NCBI GenBank assembly: GCA_018677555.1
Contig: JAHHOT010000116.1
Coordinates: 1 to 63,989 of the forward strand
DNA from: Gammaproteobacteria bacterium
GTDB taxonomy: Bacteria > Pseudomonadota > Gammaproteobacteria > Steroidobacterales > Woeseiaceae
Direction: 5' to 3'
Length of the DNA stretch: 63,989 nucleotides
Below the pieces are notes generated by a model. The model ran no database searches, was not told the DNA's origin, and saw only the letters and a program-made list of their open reading frames with translations. Positions 26,225 to 35,224 of the stretch are shown here, piece after piece. The position numbers were made by a program, and so were the translations under genes. How positions within the stretch are numbered: position 1 is the first letter of the stretch; the number at the start of each line of letters is the position of its first letter.

Positions 26225-26935
26225 GTGATCCGCATGCTAGTACTGCCGTTGCTGCTCGTTGCAGCGCCTGTTCTGCCGCAGGACCATGCGGCGGAGCGCG
26301 CGGCCATGGTCGAAGAGGTCAAACGGTACGCCACACGCGCGCGCGATAAAGATACGAAATTCGACGGCCGAGTCCTGGACGCATTGGACGCCGTTGAGCG
26401 CCATCGATTTGTGCCTGCTAACCAGGTTGCATTTGCTTACGAGAACCGGCCGTTACCTATCGGCCACAGCCAGACCATCTCGCAGCCTTACATCGTCGCG
26501 TTGATGACCGACCTGATCCGGCCAACGCCGGATGACGTAGTGCTGGAAATCGGCACCGGATCCGGTTACCAGGCCGCGATTCTTGCAAGCGTCGTTGAGC
26601 ACGTCTATTCGATCGAGATCATTGAGGCGCTGGCGGACGCCGCGTCCGCGAGGTTACGGCGGCTCGGCTACACGAACGTAACAACGCGGCTGGGCGACGG
26701 TTATTACGGCTGGCAGGAGCAGGGTCCATACGATGCAATCGTTGTTACCGCTGCTGCCAGTCATGTACCGCCGCCGCTGATCGCGCAACTGAAGCCGGGC
26801 GGCCGCATGGTCATCCCGGTCGGCGGCCGATTTGCGACACAGCAGCTGCTACTAATCGAAAAAACGCCGGACGACGGCATCGTCACTCGCCAGATCGCCG
26901 CGGTGCGCTTTGTCCCGTTGACAGGTCGGCACTGA
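26225..26935 (+). CDS. pcm: Exported protein-L-isoaspartate O-methyltransferase
   Basis: A 236-residue protein. The PCMT core is clear: PLPIGHSQTISQPYIVALM (substrate/active-site loop) and LEIGTGSGYQAAIL (SAM motif I), with GGRMVIPVG near the end. PCMTs methylate isoaspartyl residues and start repair of damaged proteins. Unusually the N-terminus is a signal-peptide-like stretch (MLVLPLLLVAAPVLPQ), predicting a periplasmic location where SAM supply is unclear. Start GTG 26225, with ATG 26234 as alternative. It follows the aminotransferase by 197 bp and precedes the membrane aminopropyltransferase-like gene by 9 bp. Confidence 0.85.
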   Translation: MIRMLVLPLLLVAAPVLPQDHAAERAAMVEEVKRYATRARDKDTKFDGRVLDALDAVERHRFVPANQVAFAYENRPLPIGHSQTISQPYIVALMTDLIRPTPDDVVLEIGTGSGYQAAILASVVEHVYSIEIIEALADAASARLRRLGYTNVTTRLGDGYYGWQEQGPYDAIVVTAAASHVPPPLIAQLKPGGRMVIPVGGRFATQQLLLIEKTPDDGIVTRQIAAVRFVPLTGRH

Positions 26936-26944
26936 GCCCCAGGC

Positions 26945-29350
26945 GTGCGCCGCGTATTCGCCGCAACCTTGATGGTGTCCTGCGCCGCCATCGGCTACGA
27001 AATTCTCCTGATGCGCCTGCTGTCGATCGTGCAGTGGCATCATTTCGCCTACATGATCATCAGCCTGGCGCTGCTGGGCTACGGAGCCAGCGGCACCGCC
27101 ATCGCCCTGTCTAGGCACTGGATTGTTGAGCACTTCGAGCTCGCGTTTGCCCTGTCGGCGAGCTTGTTCAGCGTATCGATGGTTGCGTCCTTCATCGCGG
27201 GTCAGCTGGTTCCGTTCAACGCCCTGGAGATCGTCTGGAATCCGCGACAGTTTCTCTACCTTGCGGCGATTTACCTGATCTTTTTCGTGCCGTTCTTTTT
27301 CGCAGCGTCCTGTATCGGCATTGCATTCACCTGTCGTTGCAATCACAGCAACCGGATCTATTTCTTTGATCTGTGCGGCGCCGGCGCGGGGGCCATGCTG
27401 GTGCTCGGCGCACTGTTCGTGTTGATGCCGCCACACACGCTTCTTTTACTCGCCACGCTGGCCATGGCCGGCGCTATCGTCATGTCGGGGCGGCGCTGGC
27501 TTGCGGCCATCCAATCGATTCTACTGCTTGGCTTGCTGATCGGCCTGCCAGCGGACTGGCTCGGACTCCGCTTGTCCGCCTACAAGGGCCTGTCCGAAAC
27601 CATGCAAATCATCGACGCCCGCGCGTTAAACGTCTACTCCAGTCCGCTGGGGCTTCTCACTGTCGTCGAGAGCCCAACGGTGCCGTTTCGGCACGCGCCC
27701 GGTCTCAGTTTTGCCACCCGCTTCGTGCCACCGGAACAACTGGCTGTATTCACGGACGGCGACGCGATGAGCGTAATTAGCCGGGTCGATGGCGACGTTG
27801 CGCAACTGGGTTACCTGGGCGACGTGACGGCAGCGCTGCCTTACTCGTTATTATCGTCGCCGCGAGTCCTGGTTCTGGGCGCCGGCGGCGGCAGCGATGT
27901 GCTGCTCGCACTGTTCCACGGCGCGGCTCAGGTGGATGCCGTTGAACTCAATCCACAAATGAATGCGTTAGTAGGCGTCGAATATGCGGACTTCGCCGGG
28001 CGTCTGTACGACGACCCTCGAATCAGCGTTTTCAGCCACGAGGCCCGCGGTTTCGTGGCGCAAAGCGAGGGGGGTTACGACCTGATTCACATCGGCCTGC
28101 TGGATTCTTTCGCGGTCGCGGGTTCAGGCGTTCAGGGGCTCAACGAAAGTTATCTTTATACCGTCGAGGCACTGTCAGAGTATCTCGGTAAGCTTTCGGA
28201 CGGCGGTATTCTGTCAATCACCCGATGGCTGCGCTTACCGCCGCGCGACAGCCTCAAATTGGCCGCAACCGTGATTGACGCCATGCGCACCAGCGGCGTA
28301 AATGACCCCGAACAGCGGCTTGCCGTAATTAGGAGCTGGAACACCAGCACGCTGATCGCGAAGAACGGTCGACTGAGCGACGCGGAGATCGCGCGGCTCG
28401 TACAATTCGCGGATGCGCGTTCGTTCGACACGGCGTATTTCCCCGGGATTCAGCTGGACGATGCGAATCGATTCAACATCATTCCGGATCCCTGGCTTCA
28501 CGAGGGCATTGTCGCTTTGCTGGGGGCCAACGCGGAAGACTTCAAGCGCGACTATCGTTTTTACATCGAACCGGCGACTGACAGCCGACCATACTTTTTT
28601 CACCTCTTTAAATGGGGATCGCTGCCGCAACTGATGTCACTGGGCAGGCAGGGAGCGGCCGGGCTCGTTGACTGGGGCTACCTGGTGCTGGTCGCCACGG
28701 TCGTGCAGGCGGCGATTATCGGGTTCCTGATGATACTTTTACCCTTGTTGAAATCCAACCGCCGTGGGCCGTCGCTCACTGGCCGACGTGGCGGAACCTA
28801 CTTTTTCCTGCTGGGGCTCGCGTTTCTGTTCGTCGAAATGGCTTTTATTCAGAAGTTCACGCTTTTCCTGAGTCATCCGCTGTACTCGGTCGCCGTGGTG
28901 TTGAGCGGATTCCTCGTGTTCGCCGGCATCGGAAGCGTCGTATCGGGCCGATGGCGAACGGCGGCGACTGAAGGCAGCCGTCGCGCCGTTATCGGCATCG
29001 TATCAATCGCGCTGTTGTACATTCTGATCTTGCCGCTTGTTTTTCAATTCTTCATGGGCTGGCCGGATCCGGCAAAGATCGCAATGTCGCTCGCATTGAT
29101 TGCACCACTGGCGTTTTTCATGGGCGTGCCCTTCCCGCTCGGCCTTCAGGCAGCGCGCGACGTTGCACCCGAATTCGTTCCGTGGGCCTGGGGGATCAAC
29201 GGCTTCGCCTCGGTACTGAGCGCATCGCTGGCCACGCTGCTGGCAGTCGAACTGGGTTTCAGTGGCGTCGTGCTGCTCGCTTTGCTTCTCTACGTCGCTG
29301 CGACGCGCTTCTTTCCCGCGCCGGCGCGTTCAAGGTCAGGAGTTGATTGA
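26945..29350 (+). CDS. Membrane-embedded spermidine-synthase-like protein
   Basis: An 801-residue protein: about six or seven membrane helices (residues 1-215), a soluble Rossmann domain of spermidine-synthase type (about 260-520: VLVLGAGGGSDVLLAL, VDAVELNPQ, DLIHIGLLDSF, LNESYLYTVEAL), then about seven more helices (560-790). The soluble domain binds SAM or decarboxylated SAM in the family. The typical Asp-rich polyamine site is not obvious, so methyl transfer or another alkyl transfer is as likely as polyamine synthesis. GTG 26945 start with weak Shine-Dalgarno, 9 bp after pcm. The next gene starts at the base after its stop codon. Confidence 0.82.
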   Translation: MRRVFAATLMVSCAAIGYEILLMRLLSIVQWHHFAYMIISLALLGYGASGTAIALSRHWIVEHFELAFALSASLFSVSMVASFIAGQLVPFNALEIVWNPRQFLYLAAIYLIFFVPFFFAASCIGIAFTCRCNHSNRIYFFDLCGAGAGAMLVLGALFVLMPPHTLLLLATLAMAGAIVMSGRRWLAAIQSILLLGLLIGLPADWLGLRLSAYKGLSETMQIIDARALNVYSSPLGLLTVVESPTVPFRHAPGLSFATRFVPPEQLAVFTDGDAMSVISRVDGDVAQLGYLGDVTAALPYSLLSSPRVLVLGAGGGSDVLLALFHGAAQVDAVELNPQMNALVGVEYADFAGRLYDDPRISVFSHEARGFVAQSEGGYDLIHIGLLDSFAVAGSGVQGLNESYLYTVEALSEYLGKLSDGGILSITRWLRLPPRDSLKLAATVIDAMRTSGVNDPEQRLAVIRSWNTSTLIAKNGRLSDAEIARLVQFADARSFDTAYFPGIQLDDANRFNIIPDPWLHEGIVALLGANAEDFKRDYRFYIEPATDSRPYFFHLFKWGSLPQLMSLGRQGAAGLVDWGYLVLVATVVQAAIIGFLMILLPLLKSNRRGPSLTGRRGGTYFFLLGLAFLFVEMAFIQKFTLFLSHPLYSVAVVLSGFLVFAGIGSVVSGRWRTAATEGSRRAVIGIVSIALLYILILPLVFQFFMGWPDPAKIAMSLALIAPLAFFMGVPFPLGLQAARDVAPEFVPWAWGINGFASVLSASLATLLAVELGFSGVVLLALLLYVAATRFFPAPARSRSGVD

Positions 29351-30667
29351 ATGAAATCGAAAATTATAGTCATGGGCGCCGCGGGCAGGGACTTCCACGT
29401 GTTCAACTGCTGCTATCGAGATCGTGCGGAATATGACGTGGTGGCGATCACCGCCGCGCAAATTCCACATATCGAAGGACGTTTGTACCCGGCGGCTATC
29501 GCCGGCCGGCTCTATCCGGATGGCATACCGATTCGTCCGGAAGATGAACTTGAATCGCTTATTCGCGCGCATGATGCCGATGAAGTCGTATTCGCATATT
29601 CAGACGTCAGCCTGGCATATGTCGACCAGTGCCGGCAAAGGGTTGAATCTGCCGGCGCCACGTTTTCGACCTTCGACGTCGATGCCAGCATGCTCGAGGT
29701 TCGCACACCGGTAATCGCTGTCACCGCTATTCGTACGGGTTGCGGCAAGAGTCAGACTTCGCGTCGCGTCGTGCAAATCCTGCGCGATCTCGGCAAAAAA
29801 GCCGTTGTGGTCCGACACCCAATGCCGTACGGAGATCTCGAGAGGCAGCGGGTTCAGCGATTCGCCAGCTTTGAGGATCTCGACCGGCACGAGTGCACCA
29901 TTGAAGAGCGGGAAGAATACGAGCCGCACCTGAAGAATGATGTGGTTGTCTATGCCGGGGTCGACTATGCGGCGATTCTGGGGGAAGCCGAACGGGAGGC
30001 CGATGTCATTGTCTGGGATGGCGGTAATAACGATACGCCATTCTACGAGCCAGACCTGTGGATTGTCGTTGCGGATCCGCATCGCGCGGGTCATGAACTC
30101 GATTACTTTCCCGGCACCGTCAACTTCGCACGTGCCGACCTGATCCTTATCAACAAGGTCGACTCCGCCAGTGCCGACGATGTCGACACGATCCGGCGGA
30201 ACGCGCGGCGCGTCAATCCCAATGCCACTGTCGTGCTTGGCGACTCGCTGCTCGACGTGCCAGACCCGGCTTCGATAGCCGGCAAACGTGTGCTTGCAAT
30301 CGAAGACGGGCCGACAACAACCCATGGCGGAATGCCGTTTGGTGCCGGCACGCTGGCGGCGCGTCGCTATGGCGCCGCGGAAATAGTGGATCCGCGACCC
30401 TGGGCGGTCGGGGAGATTGCGGAGACCTTCGACGACTACCCCGGCACGGGCCCTCTGCTACCAGCGATGGGCTACGGCGAAAAACAGATTCGCGACCTCG
30501 CGGCGACCACCAATGCCGTCGATTGTGATCTGGTTTTGATTGCAACACCCGTCGACCTGTCGAGGCTTATCGAGATCCGGCAGCCGCATATGCGAATTGG
30601 CTATCGCCTCGAGGAACAAGGCGATGCGTTGCTCAACGCAATAACAAAGATGATGAATGAAATTTAG
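29351..30667 (+). CDS. COG2403-type P-loop protein (cyclic 2,3-diphosphoglycerate synthetase-like)
   Basis: A 438-residue cytoplasmic protein. The N-terminal 120 residues look like a Rossmann-type domain (IIVMGAAGRDFHVFN). A P-loop follows (AIRTGCGKSQTSRR, about residue 130), with ADVIVWDGGNNDTPF and LILINKVD as Walker-B/NKxD-like elements. It resembles COG2403 predicted GTPases, some of which are annotated as cyclic 2,3-diphosphoglycerate synthetases. Real substrate is unknown. ATG follows the preceding TGA directly, so it is cotranslated with the aminopropyltransferase-like gene. It is the last plus-strand gene of this run and converges on the anti-sigma-like gene. Confidence 0.75.
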   Translation: MKSKIIVMGAAGRDFHVFNCCYRDRAEYDVVAITAAQIPHIEGRLYPAAIAGRLYPDGIPIRPEDELESLIRAHDADEVVFAYSDVSLAYVDQCRQRVESAGATFSTFDVDASMLEVRTPVIAVTAIRTGCGKSQTSRRVVQILRDLGKKAVVVRHPMPYGDLERQRVQRFASFEDLDRHECTIEEREEYEPHLKNDVVVYAGVDYAAILGEAEREADVIVWDGGNNDTPFYEPDLWIVVADPHRAGHELDYFPGTVNFARADLILINKVDSASADDVDTIRRNARRVNPNATVVLGDSLLDVPDPASIAGKRVLAIEDGPTTTHGGMPFGAGTLAARRYGAAEIVDPRPWAVGEIAETFDDYPGTGPLLPAMGYGEKQIRDLAATTNAVDCDLVLIATPVDLSRLIEIRQPHMRIGYRLEEQGDALLNAITKMMNEI

Positions 30668-30690
30668 CCAAACATTCAAATTGGCCTTTA
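30668..30690. terminator. Weak hairpin between convergent genes
   Basis: GCCAA (30668-30672) pairs with TTGGC (30682-30686), followed by CTTTATT. It is short but sits exactly in the 20-bp gap between the convergent COG2403 gene and the YCII-domain gene, and could end plus-strand transcription. Confidence 0.35.
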
Positions 30691-31353
30691 TTCGCCGGGT
30701 TGCGGCGGGACATCGGTCGGGATGGTTTTCTGCACCAGCACTTGACCACCGTGCTTGATATGCGGCAACTCCCGCGCCAGGTCCAGCACGTCATCGGCAT
30801 CCGTTGCCCGAACGAGAAACATTCCCGACAAGGGCGCATTGGCGGCAATTGAAGTCGACCGCTCGACCTCAACTCCGTCAGCAGAAGGTACCAGGAGCCA
30901 ACCCCGGTCTACCTCCAGGTCTTCCCCGGTCACGAACTGGCCCCGCTGCCGGGCGACGGCAACCCAGTTGCTGTATTCAGAATAGCGCTGCATTGCTTCG
31001 GCACCGATCGCGCGATCGTAGCCGTCCGTCTCGTACAACAACAGTGCATACAAATCGGTTTCCCCACCTGTCAGCGTCGTCGTCACGGGCAAAACGGTAT
31101 TCTCCATCGCCTTGCCCAGAAAAAATCCGACAGCGACAAGCGCCACACATGCCGCCGCCGCGAGCGATGCACGTACCGCGCGCCACCCGACATGCTGACG
31201 GGCTGTTGTCGTCGTTTCATCGAGTAATCGGCGCTCCTGCAGCGCATTGACGACGCGATCTTCCAGGCCAGCAGGCGGCTGCATTTCTGTAGGCAGCGTT
31301 TTCGGGTCGCCGGCTTCCGGCGGCCATTTCGGATTGTCGGATTCGTGGCTCAC
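30688..31353 (-). CDS. Membrane-anchored YCII/DGPF-domain protein, putative anti-sigma factor
   Basis: A 221-residue protein. Residues 1-55 are cytoplasmic, Pro-rich and helical, with no Cys, so there is no zinc anti-sigma motif. One membrane segment follows (about residues 60-80: SLAAAACVALVAVGFFLG). The outer part (about 95-215) matches a YCII/DGPF fold: YALLLYETDGYD, then WVAVARQRGQFVTGEDL, then SGMFLVRATDADDVLDLA and GGQVLVQKTIP. It overlaps the ECF sigma gene by 4 bp (ATGA), the standard arrangement for a sigma/anti-sigma pair. A periplasmic YCII domain as the sensing part would be unusual. Anti-sigma activity is inferred from context. Confidence 0.7.
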   Translation of the reverse strand: MSHESDNPKWPPEAGDPKTLPTEMQPPAGLEDRVVNALQERRLLDETTTTARQHVGWRAVRASLAAAACVALVAVGFFLGKAMENTVLPVTTTLTGGETDLYALLLYETDGYDRAIGAEAMQRYSEYSNWVAVARQRGQFVTGEDLEVDRGWLLVPSADGVEVERSTSIAANAPLSGMFLVRATDADDVLDLARELPHIKHGGQVLVQKTIPTDVPPQPGE

Positions 31354-31934
31354 GATGCCCCTCGTTCGTCGCGACCGGCGCGACGCGTTCCTGTAGTAGT
31401 GAGTAGCTCGCGCAAACGTGCCCGTCCGCGCTTGAGCTGACTTTTTGACGTCCCCGGCTGGATTTCGAGCATGTTTGCTATTTCCTGGTGGGTGTAGCCG
31501 TTGAGGTCGTGGAGCAAGACAACTTCTCGATAACCTTCCGGCAGATTCGACAACGCGCGCTCGACATCGATTACGTCCGCAGTCGAATGTCGACCGGCCG
31601 GGAATGCTGTCACCACGGAGCCCAGGGCGGCTTCCGCATTATCGTCCAGTGATCGCGGCGCCTTCGCGTGGCGGCGTGCAGCTTCCCGAAAACAGTTGAT
31701 CAGGATTCCCGTAAGCCAGGTGCTGTAGCGGGACCTCCGGTCAAACGTCGCGTGACGTTCAACCGCCCGTACCCAGGCTTCCTGTGTCAACTCTTCTGCC
31801 TCGGTCCGCGATCCGCACAACCGGACGGCGAGCGCGAACATCATTGGCGTGTGCCGCCGATACAGCCGGCGGAAAGACGCTTCGTCCCGGCGACGGCTGA
31901 AAGATTCGAGTAGCAGTTCGTCGTCTTTGTCCAT
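31350..31934 (-). CDS. ECF-type RNA polymerase sigma factor
   Basis: A 194-residue sigma-70 of the extracytoplasmic-function class. Region 2 is clear (FRRLYRRHTPMMFALAVRL, then TQEAWVRAVERHATFD, then YSTWLTGILINCFREAARR), as is region 4 (LPEGYREVVLLHDLNGYTHQ, then EIANMLEIQPGTSKSQL). There is no C-terminal extension. It should direct RNA polymerase to its own promoter and to a stress or envelope regulon, held inactive by the membrane protein encoded in the overlapping downstream gene. The small secreted protein gene at 31961 lies 26 bp upstream on the same strand. Confidence 0.92.
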   Translation of the reverse strand: MDKDDELLLESFSRRRDEASFRRLYRRHTPMMFALAVRLCGSRTEAEELTQEAWVRAVERHATFDRRSRYSTWLTGILINCFREAARRHAKAPRSLDDNAEAALGSVVTAFPAGRHSTADVIDVERALSNLPEGYREVVLLHDLNGYTHQEIANMLEIQPGTSKSQLKRGRARLRELLTTTGTRRAGRDERGAS

Positions 31935-31960
31935 GTGATGATGCGAATCCGATAGCCCCG

Positions 31961-32488
31961 TTACTTCCGTCTGTAGACGCCTCGCGAGTGCGGCAGGTAG
32001 TCGACGCCGTTCTTTGAAACCTCGATGTTGTAGCTCAGCTCCCCGCCCTCACCGAAGGTATAGGTCGTCCGCTGATGCTCCCACTTGCGCGCCGGGTCGA
32101 TCCAGGCGTCTCGATAAACGAGCTTGTCTTCCGACTCCCAGGTTCCAACGTACATTCGCCCACCACCGAAGGTGTTCGTTACAAATGCGCCGTATTCATC
32201 GCTGGCACCCGTACTGTACAGGACGATCTTCAGGGAGTATGAACCAAATCCTTCGTAGTCCGAGTTCATGTCACAATCGACCCATGCCTTCATTGGCCCC
32301 CATTCGCAGGACATGGCGCCGCTGCCAGCGCCACCGCGATCGCCAAACGTTTCCTTGTCGGCGACGAGCTCCATATCCCAATCACCAATGAAGGCTGCTA
32401 GTGTTTCGCTCGCTGAACGATGGCTGCCAGGATCGGCGAAGACTGCCGAACACAACAGAATTTGCACATATCCAATTACGTATTTCAT
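31961..32488 (-). CDS. Secreted DUF1579-like protein
   Basis: A 175-residue protein with a signal peptide (ends SAVFA). The mature region is all-beta and lipocalin-like: LAAFIGDWDMEL, MSCEWGPMKAWVDC (two Cys that could pair), GFGSYSLKIVLYS, YVGTWESEDKLVYRD, YTFGEGGELSYNIE. It resembles DUF1579-type proteins of unknown function. GAGGT lies 8 nt before the ATG. Same strand as and just upstream of the ECF sigma factor gene, so it could be cotranscribed with it. Confidence 0.7.
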   Translation of the reverse strand: MKYVIGYVQILLCSAVFADPGSHRSASETLAAFIGDWDMELVADKETFGDRGGAGSGAMSCEWGPMKAWVDCDMNSDYEGFGSYSLKIVLYSTGASDEYGAFVTNTFGGGRMYVGTWESEDKLVYRDAWIDPARKWEHQRTTYTFGEGGELSYNIEVSKNGVDYLPHSRGVYRRK

Positions 32489-32528
32489 CAGAGATTACCT
32501 CGATCGAGTTACAGACAAAGATTGTGTA

Positions 32529-32966
32529 CTAGCGCCACAAGCCGAGAATTGCCCCTGTAACGAGCAGGAACACGAGCTGATATGCCGCATCGATAGACCA
32601 GCTCGACAGGGGTCGGATCGAGAACAGGTTGACGGTAAGCCCGGTCGTCGCAACGAAGCCGAACCAGATCAGGATTCCGAGCAACAGACCGCCGCCGACA
32701 CTTTCGATATTCAGGACCGCAAGCAAAAGCGCGAAAACCATCGCCATCAGGAGATATGCCAGGAAAGCGCCTGCAAATCCTGTCACCCCGAGCGCGGACT
32801 GCATCTGCTTCACCTGTTCCTCGCTATAACCGTTGGCATTCATCCATAGTTCCTCGAACAGTGCCGGCGAATACCACAAGCCACCCAGGAAGAAGGTCAC
32901 CAATGCCGCGACGACAACCGCCCAGTAGTTGACCTGAGAAAACAGGTTCGTCGAAATAATATCCAC
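32529..32966 (-). CDS. DUF1761 membrane protein
   Basis: About 145 residues with four hydrophobic helices: VNYWAVVVAALVTFFLGGLWYS, FAGAFLAYLLMAMVFALLLA, LLLGILIWFGFVATT, and AAYQLVFLLVTGAILGLW, with the conserved Asn/Tyr-Trp opening of the DUF1761 family. Function is unknown. GTG 32966 is chosen since GAGGAATT lies upstream at 8-nt spacing; the frame is open to 33095 but that extension is not membrane-like. It stands 40 bp upstream of the DUF1579-like gene on the same strand. Confidence 0.72.
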   Translation of the reverse strand: MDIISTNLFSQVNYWAVVVAALVTFFLGGLWYSPALFEELWMNANGYSEEQVKQMQSALGVTGFAGAFLAYLLMAMVFALLLAVLNIESVGGGLLLGILIWFGFVATTGLTVNLFSIRPLSSWSIDAAYQLVFLLVTGAILGLWR

Positions 32967-33236
32967 CGGCAATTCCTCGTTTTTGTTGTGTCCTGGTAAT
33001 AGGTGGCCGGAGGGCGCCAAAAGGTTGCACGAGGCTAAAAAATTATGCGCATCGATAGAGCGCCCGGCGCGTGGATTAGCCGAACGTCGCGGCATCAGCT
33101 GTCAGCGAGGCACTTGACGGCCAGATTGGCGACAGGCATAACCAACACAAGGTTGGGAGTAACGCCTGATGACAGATTGAATGAACATGCCATTACCGGC
33201 CTGGATCCGCCAGATGCCAGGCGCTGGTAACGATCG

Positions 33237-33845
33237 ATGACGGCAGGCGCCTGGAACAGGTCGACGTGGACTGGCTGGTGGCTGATGACTGTCCTGGCGA
33301 TTGGTGTCACCGGCTACGGCGCCGCAGCGGCCTATCTGAGCGTGCCGGGCCAGTTACCCTCGATGACGCATCACTTCCCCGACAGAAACCTGGTTGCTGC
33401 CGCACACTTCGGGATTGGCGCATTTGTCCTGCTGCTCGGGCCATTCCAGTTTTTGCCACGCTTGCGCGCCAGACGTCCGGCGCTGCATCGATGGATGGGA
33501 AGGTTCTATGTTGCGGGCTGCCTCGTATCCGCCACGGCGGCCCTTGTTCTTGCTGCCAACGCAGTCGCGGGACCGGTGGCACAAACAGGTTTCGCGCTGC
33601 TGGCCCTGTTCTGGATAGTTTCGACGTCAACGGCGCTCATAAAAGCCATGCAACGCAAGTTTACGGAGCACCGTCGCTGGATGATGCGCTCCTACGCCTT
33701 GACGCTGGCTGCGGTGACCCTGCGGTTATACCTGCCGTCGTCGCTCATCCTCGGCGTACCGTTTGCGACAGCGTATCCAGTCATCTCGTTTGCCTGCTGG
33801 GTGCCGAACGCTATCGTCGTGGAATGGTTGCTCAGGCGTTCGTGA
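33237..33845 (+). CDS. DUF2306 membrane protein
   Basis: A 202-residue inner-membrane protein with five or six helices. The HFGIGAFVLLLGPFQF, ALHRWMGRFYV and HRRWMMRSYALTLAAVTLR segments are characteristic of DUF2306, whose conserved His/Arg residues lie at the membrane face. No function is established. Its stop codon overlaps the ATG of the deaminase gene (GTGATG), so they share a transcript. Confidence 0.75.
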   Translation: MTAGAWNRSTWTGWWLMTVLAIGVTGYGAAAAYLSVPGQLPSMTHHFPDRNLVAAAHFGIGAFVLLLGPFQFLPRLRARRPALHRWMGRFYVAGCLVSATAALVLAANAVAGPVAQTGFALLALFWIVSTSTALIKAMQRKFTEHRRWMMRSYALTLAAVTLRLYLPSSLILGVPFATAYPVISFACWVPNAIVVEWLLRRS

Positions 33846-35221
33846 TGCGCACCTGGATAAAAAACCCGTTGGCCGTATGGACCGGCAACGACCTTAACGC
33901 AGACGGCGGAATCGTCGTTGACGATGGCATGATCGCCGAGATACTGGAAAGCGGCGACAGCCCCGCCGAAACGGTCGCGGTTGAATTCGATGCCAGCGGA
34001 CTGATCGTTTTGCCCGGCCTGATCAATTGTCATCATCACTTCTATCAGACCCTGACACGAGCATTCCCGGCCGCACTCAACAAGGAACTGTTCCCGTGGT
34101 TAAAAGCGCTCTACCCCGTGTGGGCGGGGTTGGACGAAGAATGCATTGCGCTGTCAACGGAGCTTGCGCTGGCCGAACTGATGTTGTCCGGCTGCAGCAC
34201 GGCCAGCGATCATCACTACCTGTTTACCGATGAGGTCGCGGATGCTGTCGACATCCAGGTTTCAGTGGCCCGCAGGCTCGGCGCCAGGGTTTTGCTGACG
34301 CGCGGGTCGATGAGCCTCGGTGATTCTGACGGCGGCCTGCCGCCAGACAGTGTGGTGCAGGATGCGGATACGATTCTTGCTGAGAGTGAACGCCTGATCG
34401 GGACACACCACGACGCCGCGGAGGATGCTTTTGTGCAGATCGCGCTCGCGCCCTGTTCGCCATTTTCGGTGACGCCAGAGCTGATGCGCGACAGCGCCGC
34501 ACTGGCACGAGAGCACGGTGTACTCTTGCATACGCACCTCGCCGAGACCAGCGACGAAAACGAATTTTGCCTTGCTCGCTTTGGCAAACGTCCGCTGGAC
34601 TACCTGGACGAGCTGGGCTGGTTGGCAGACGATGTGTGGGTTGCGCACGGGATTCATTTCGACGATGACGAAATTGCTCGTCTCGGGGCAGCCAGAACAG
34701 GCATCGCCCATTGCCCGAGCTCGAACATGGTGCTCGCCTCGGGCCTGTGCCGGACGAGGGAGCTGGAGGCATCCGGCGTGCCCATCGGGCTGGGCGTCGA
34801 CGGTTCCGCATCCAACGATTGCAGCAACATGATGCAGGAGGTTCGCCAGGCCTTTCTGCTGCAACGACTGCGCTACGGTGCTGCCAACATCACACATCAC
34901 GATGCACTGCGATGGGCGACCACGGGCGGCGCTGCCGTTCTCCATCGGCAGCGCCTCGGCAGCATTGCGCCGGGCCAGTGTGCCGATCTTGCATTGTTCG
35001 ATCTCGCTGAGCTGCGCTTCTCCGGCAGCGGCGACCCGCTGGCGGCGCTGGTCACCTGTGGCGCACACCGGGTTCGGCACCTGATGATCGGCGGCGAATG
35101 GCGAGTTAGCAATGGCGAAATACCGGGAGTCGATCTCGAGCAGCTGAGCGCCAGTCATCGCCAAATGGCGGCGAAGCTTGCCGGGAAAGCATGCTCGCCC
35201 GCGGCAACAAGCGGAGCCTGA
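33845..35221 (+). CDS. 8-oxoguanine deaminase-like amidohydrolase (TRZ/ATZ family)
   Basis: A 458-residue cytoplasmic metal-dependent deaminase. Marks: LINCHHHFYQTLTRAFP (HxH ligands and substrate loop), HTHLAETSDE, WVAHGIHFDDDE, HCPSSNM and GLGVDGSASND (catalytic Asp). The pattern fits 8-oxoguanine deaminases, which convert 8-oxoguanine to urate; related atrazine-type hydrolases share the fold. ATG 33845 is chosen because family members begin a few residues before LAVWTGN-like strands and the frame upstream belongs to DUF2306 sequence in another phase. It is 3 bp upstream of a nucleoside hydrolase gene, which supports a purine role. Confidence 0.82.
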   Translation: MRTWIKNPLAVWTGNDLNADGGIVVDDGMIAEILESGDSPAETVAVEFDASGLIVLPGLINCHHHFYQTLTRAFPAALNKELFPWLKALYPVWAGLDEECIALSTELALAELMLSGCSTASDHHYLFTDEVADAVDIQVSVARRLGARVLLTRGSMSLGDSDGGLPPDSVVQDADTILAESERLIGTHHDAAEDAFVQIALAPCSPFSVTPELMRDSAALAREHGVLLHTHLAETSDENEFCLARFGKRPLDYLDELGWLADDVWVAHGIHFDDDEIARLGAARTGIAHCPSSNMVLASGLCRTRELEASGVPIGLGVDGSASNDCSNMMQEVRQAFLLQRLRYGAANITHHDALRWATTGGAAVLHRQRLGSIAPGQCADLALFDLAELRFSGSGDPLAALVTCGAHRVRHLMIGGEWRVSNGEIPGVDLEQLSASHRQMAAKLAGKACSPAATSGA

Positions 35222-35224
35222 TCC

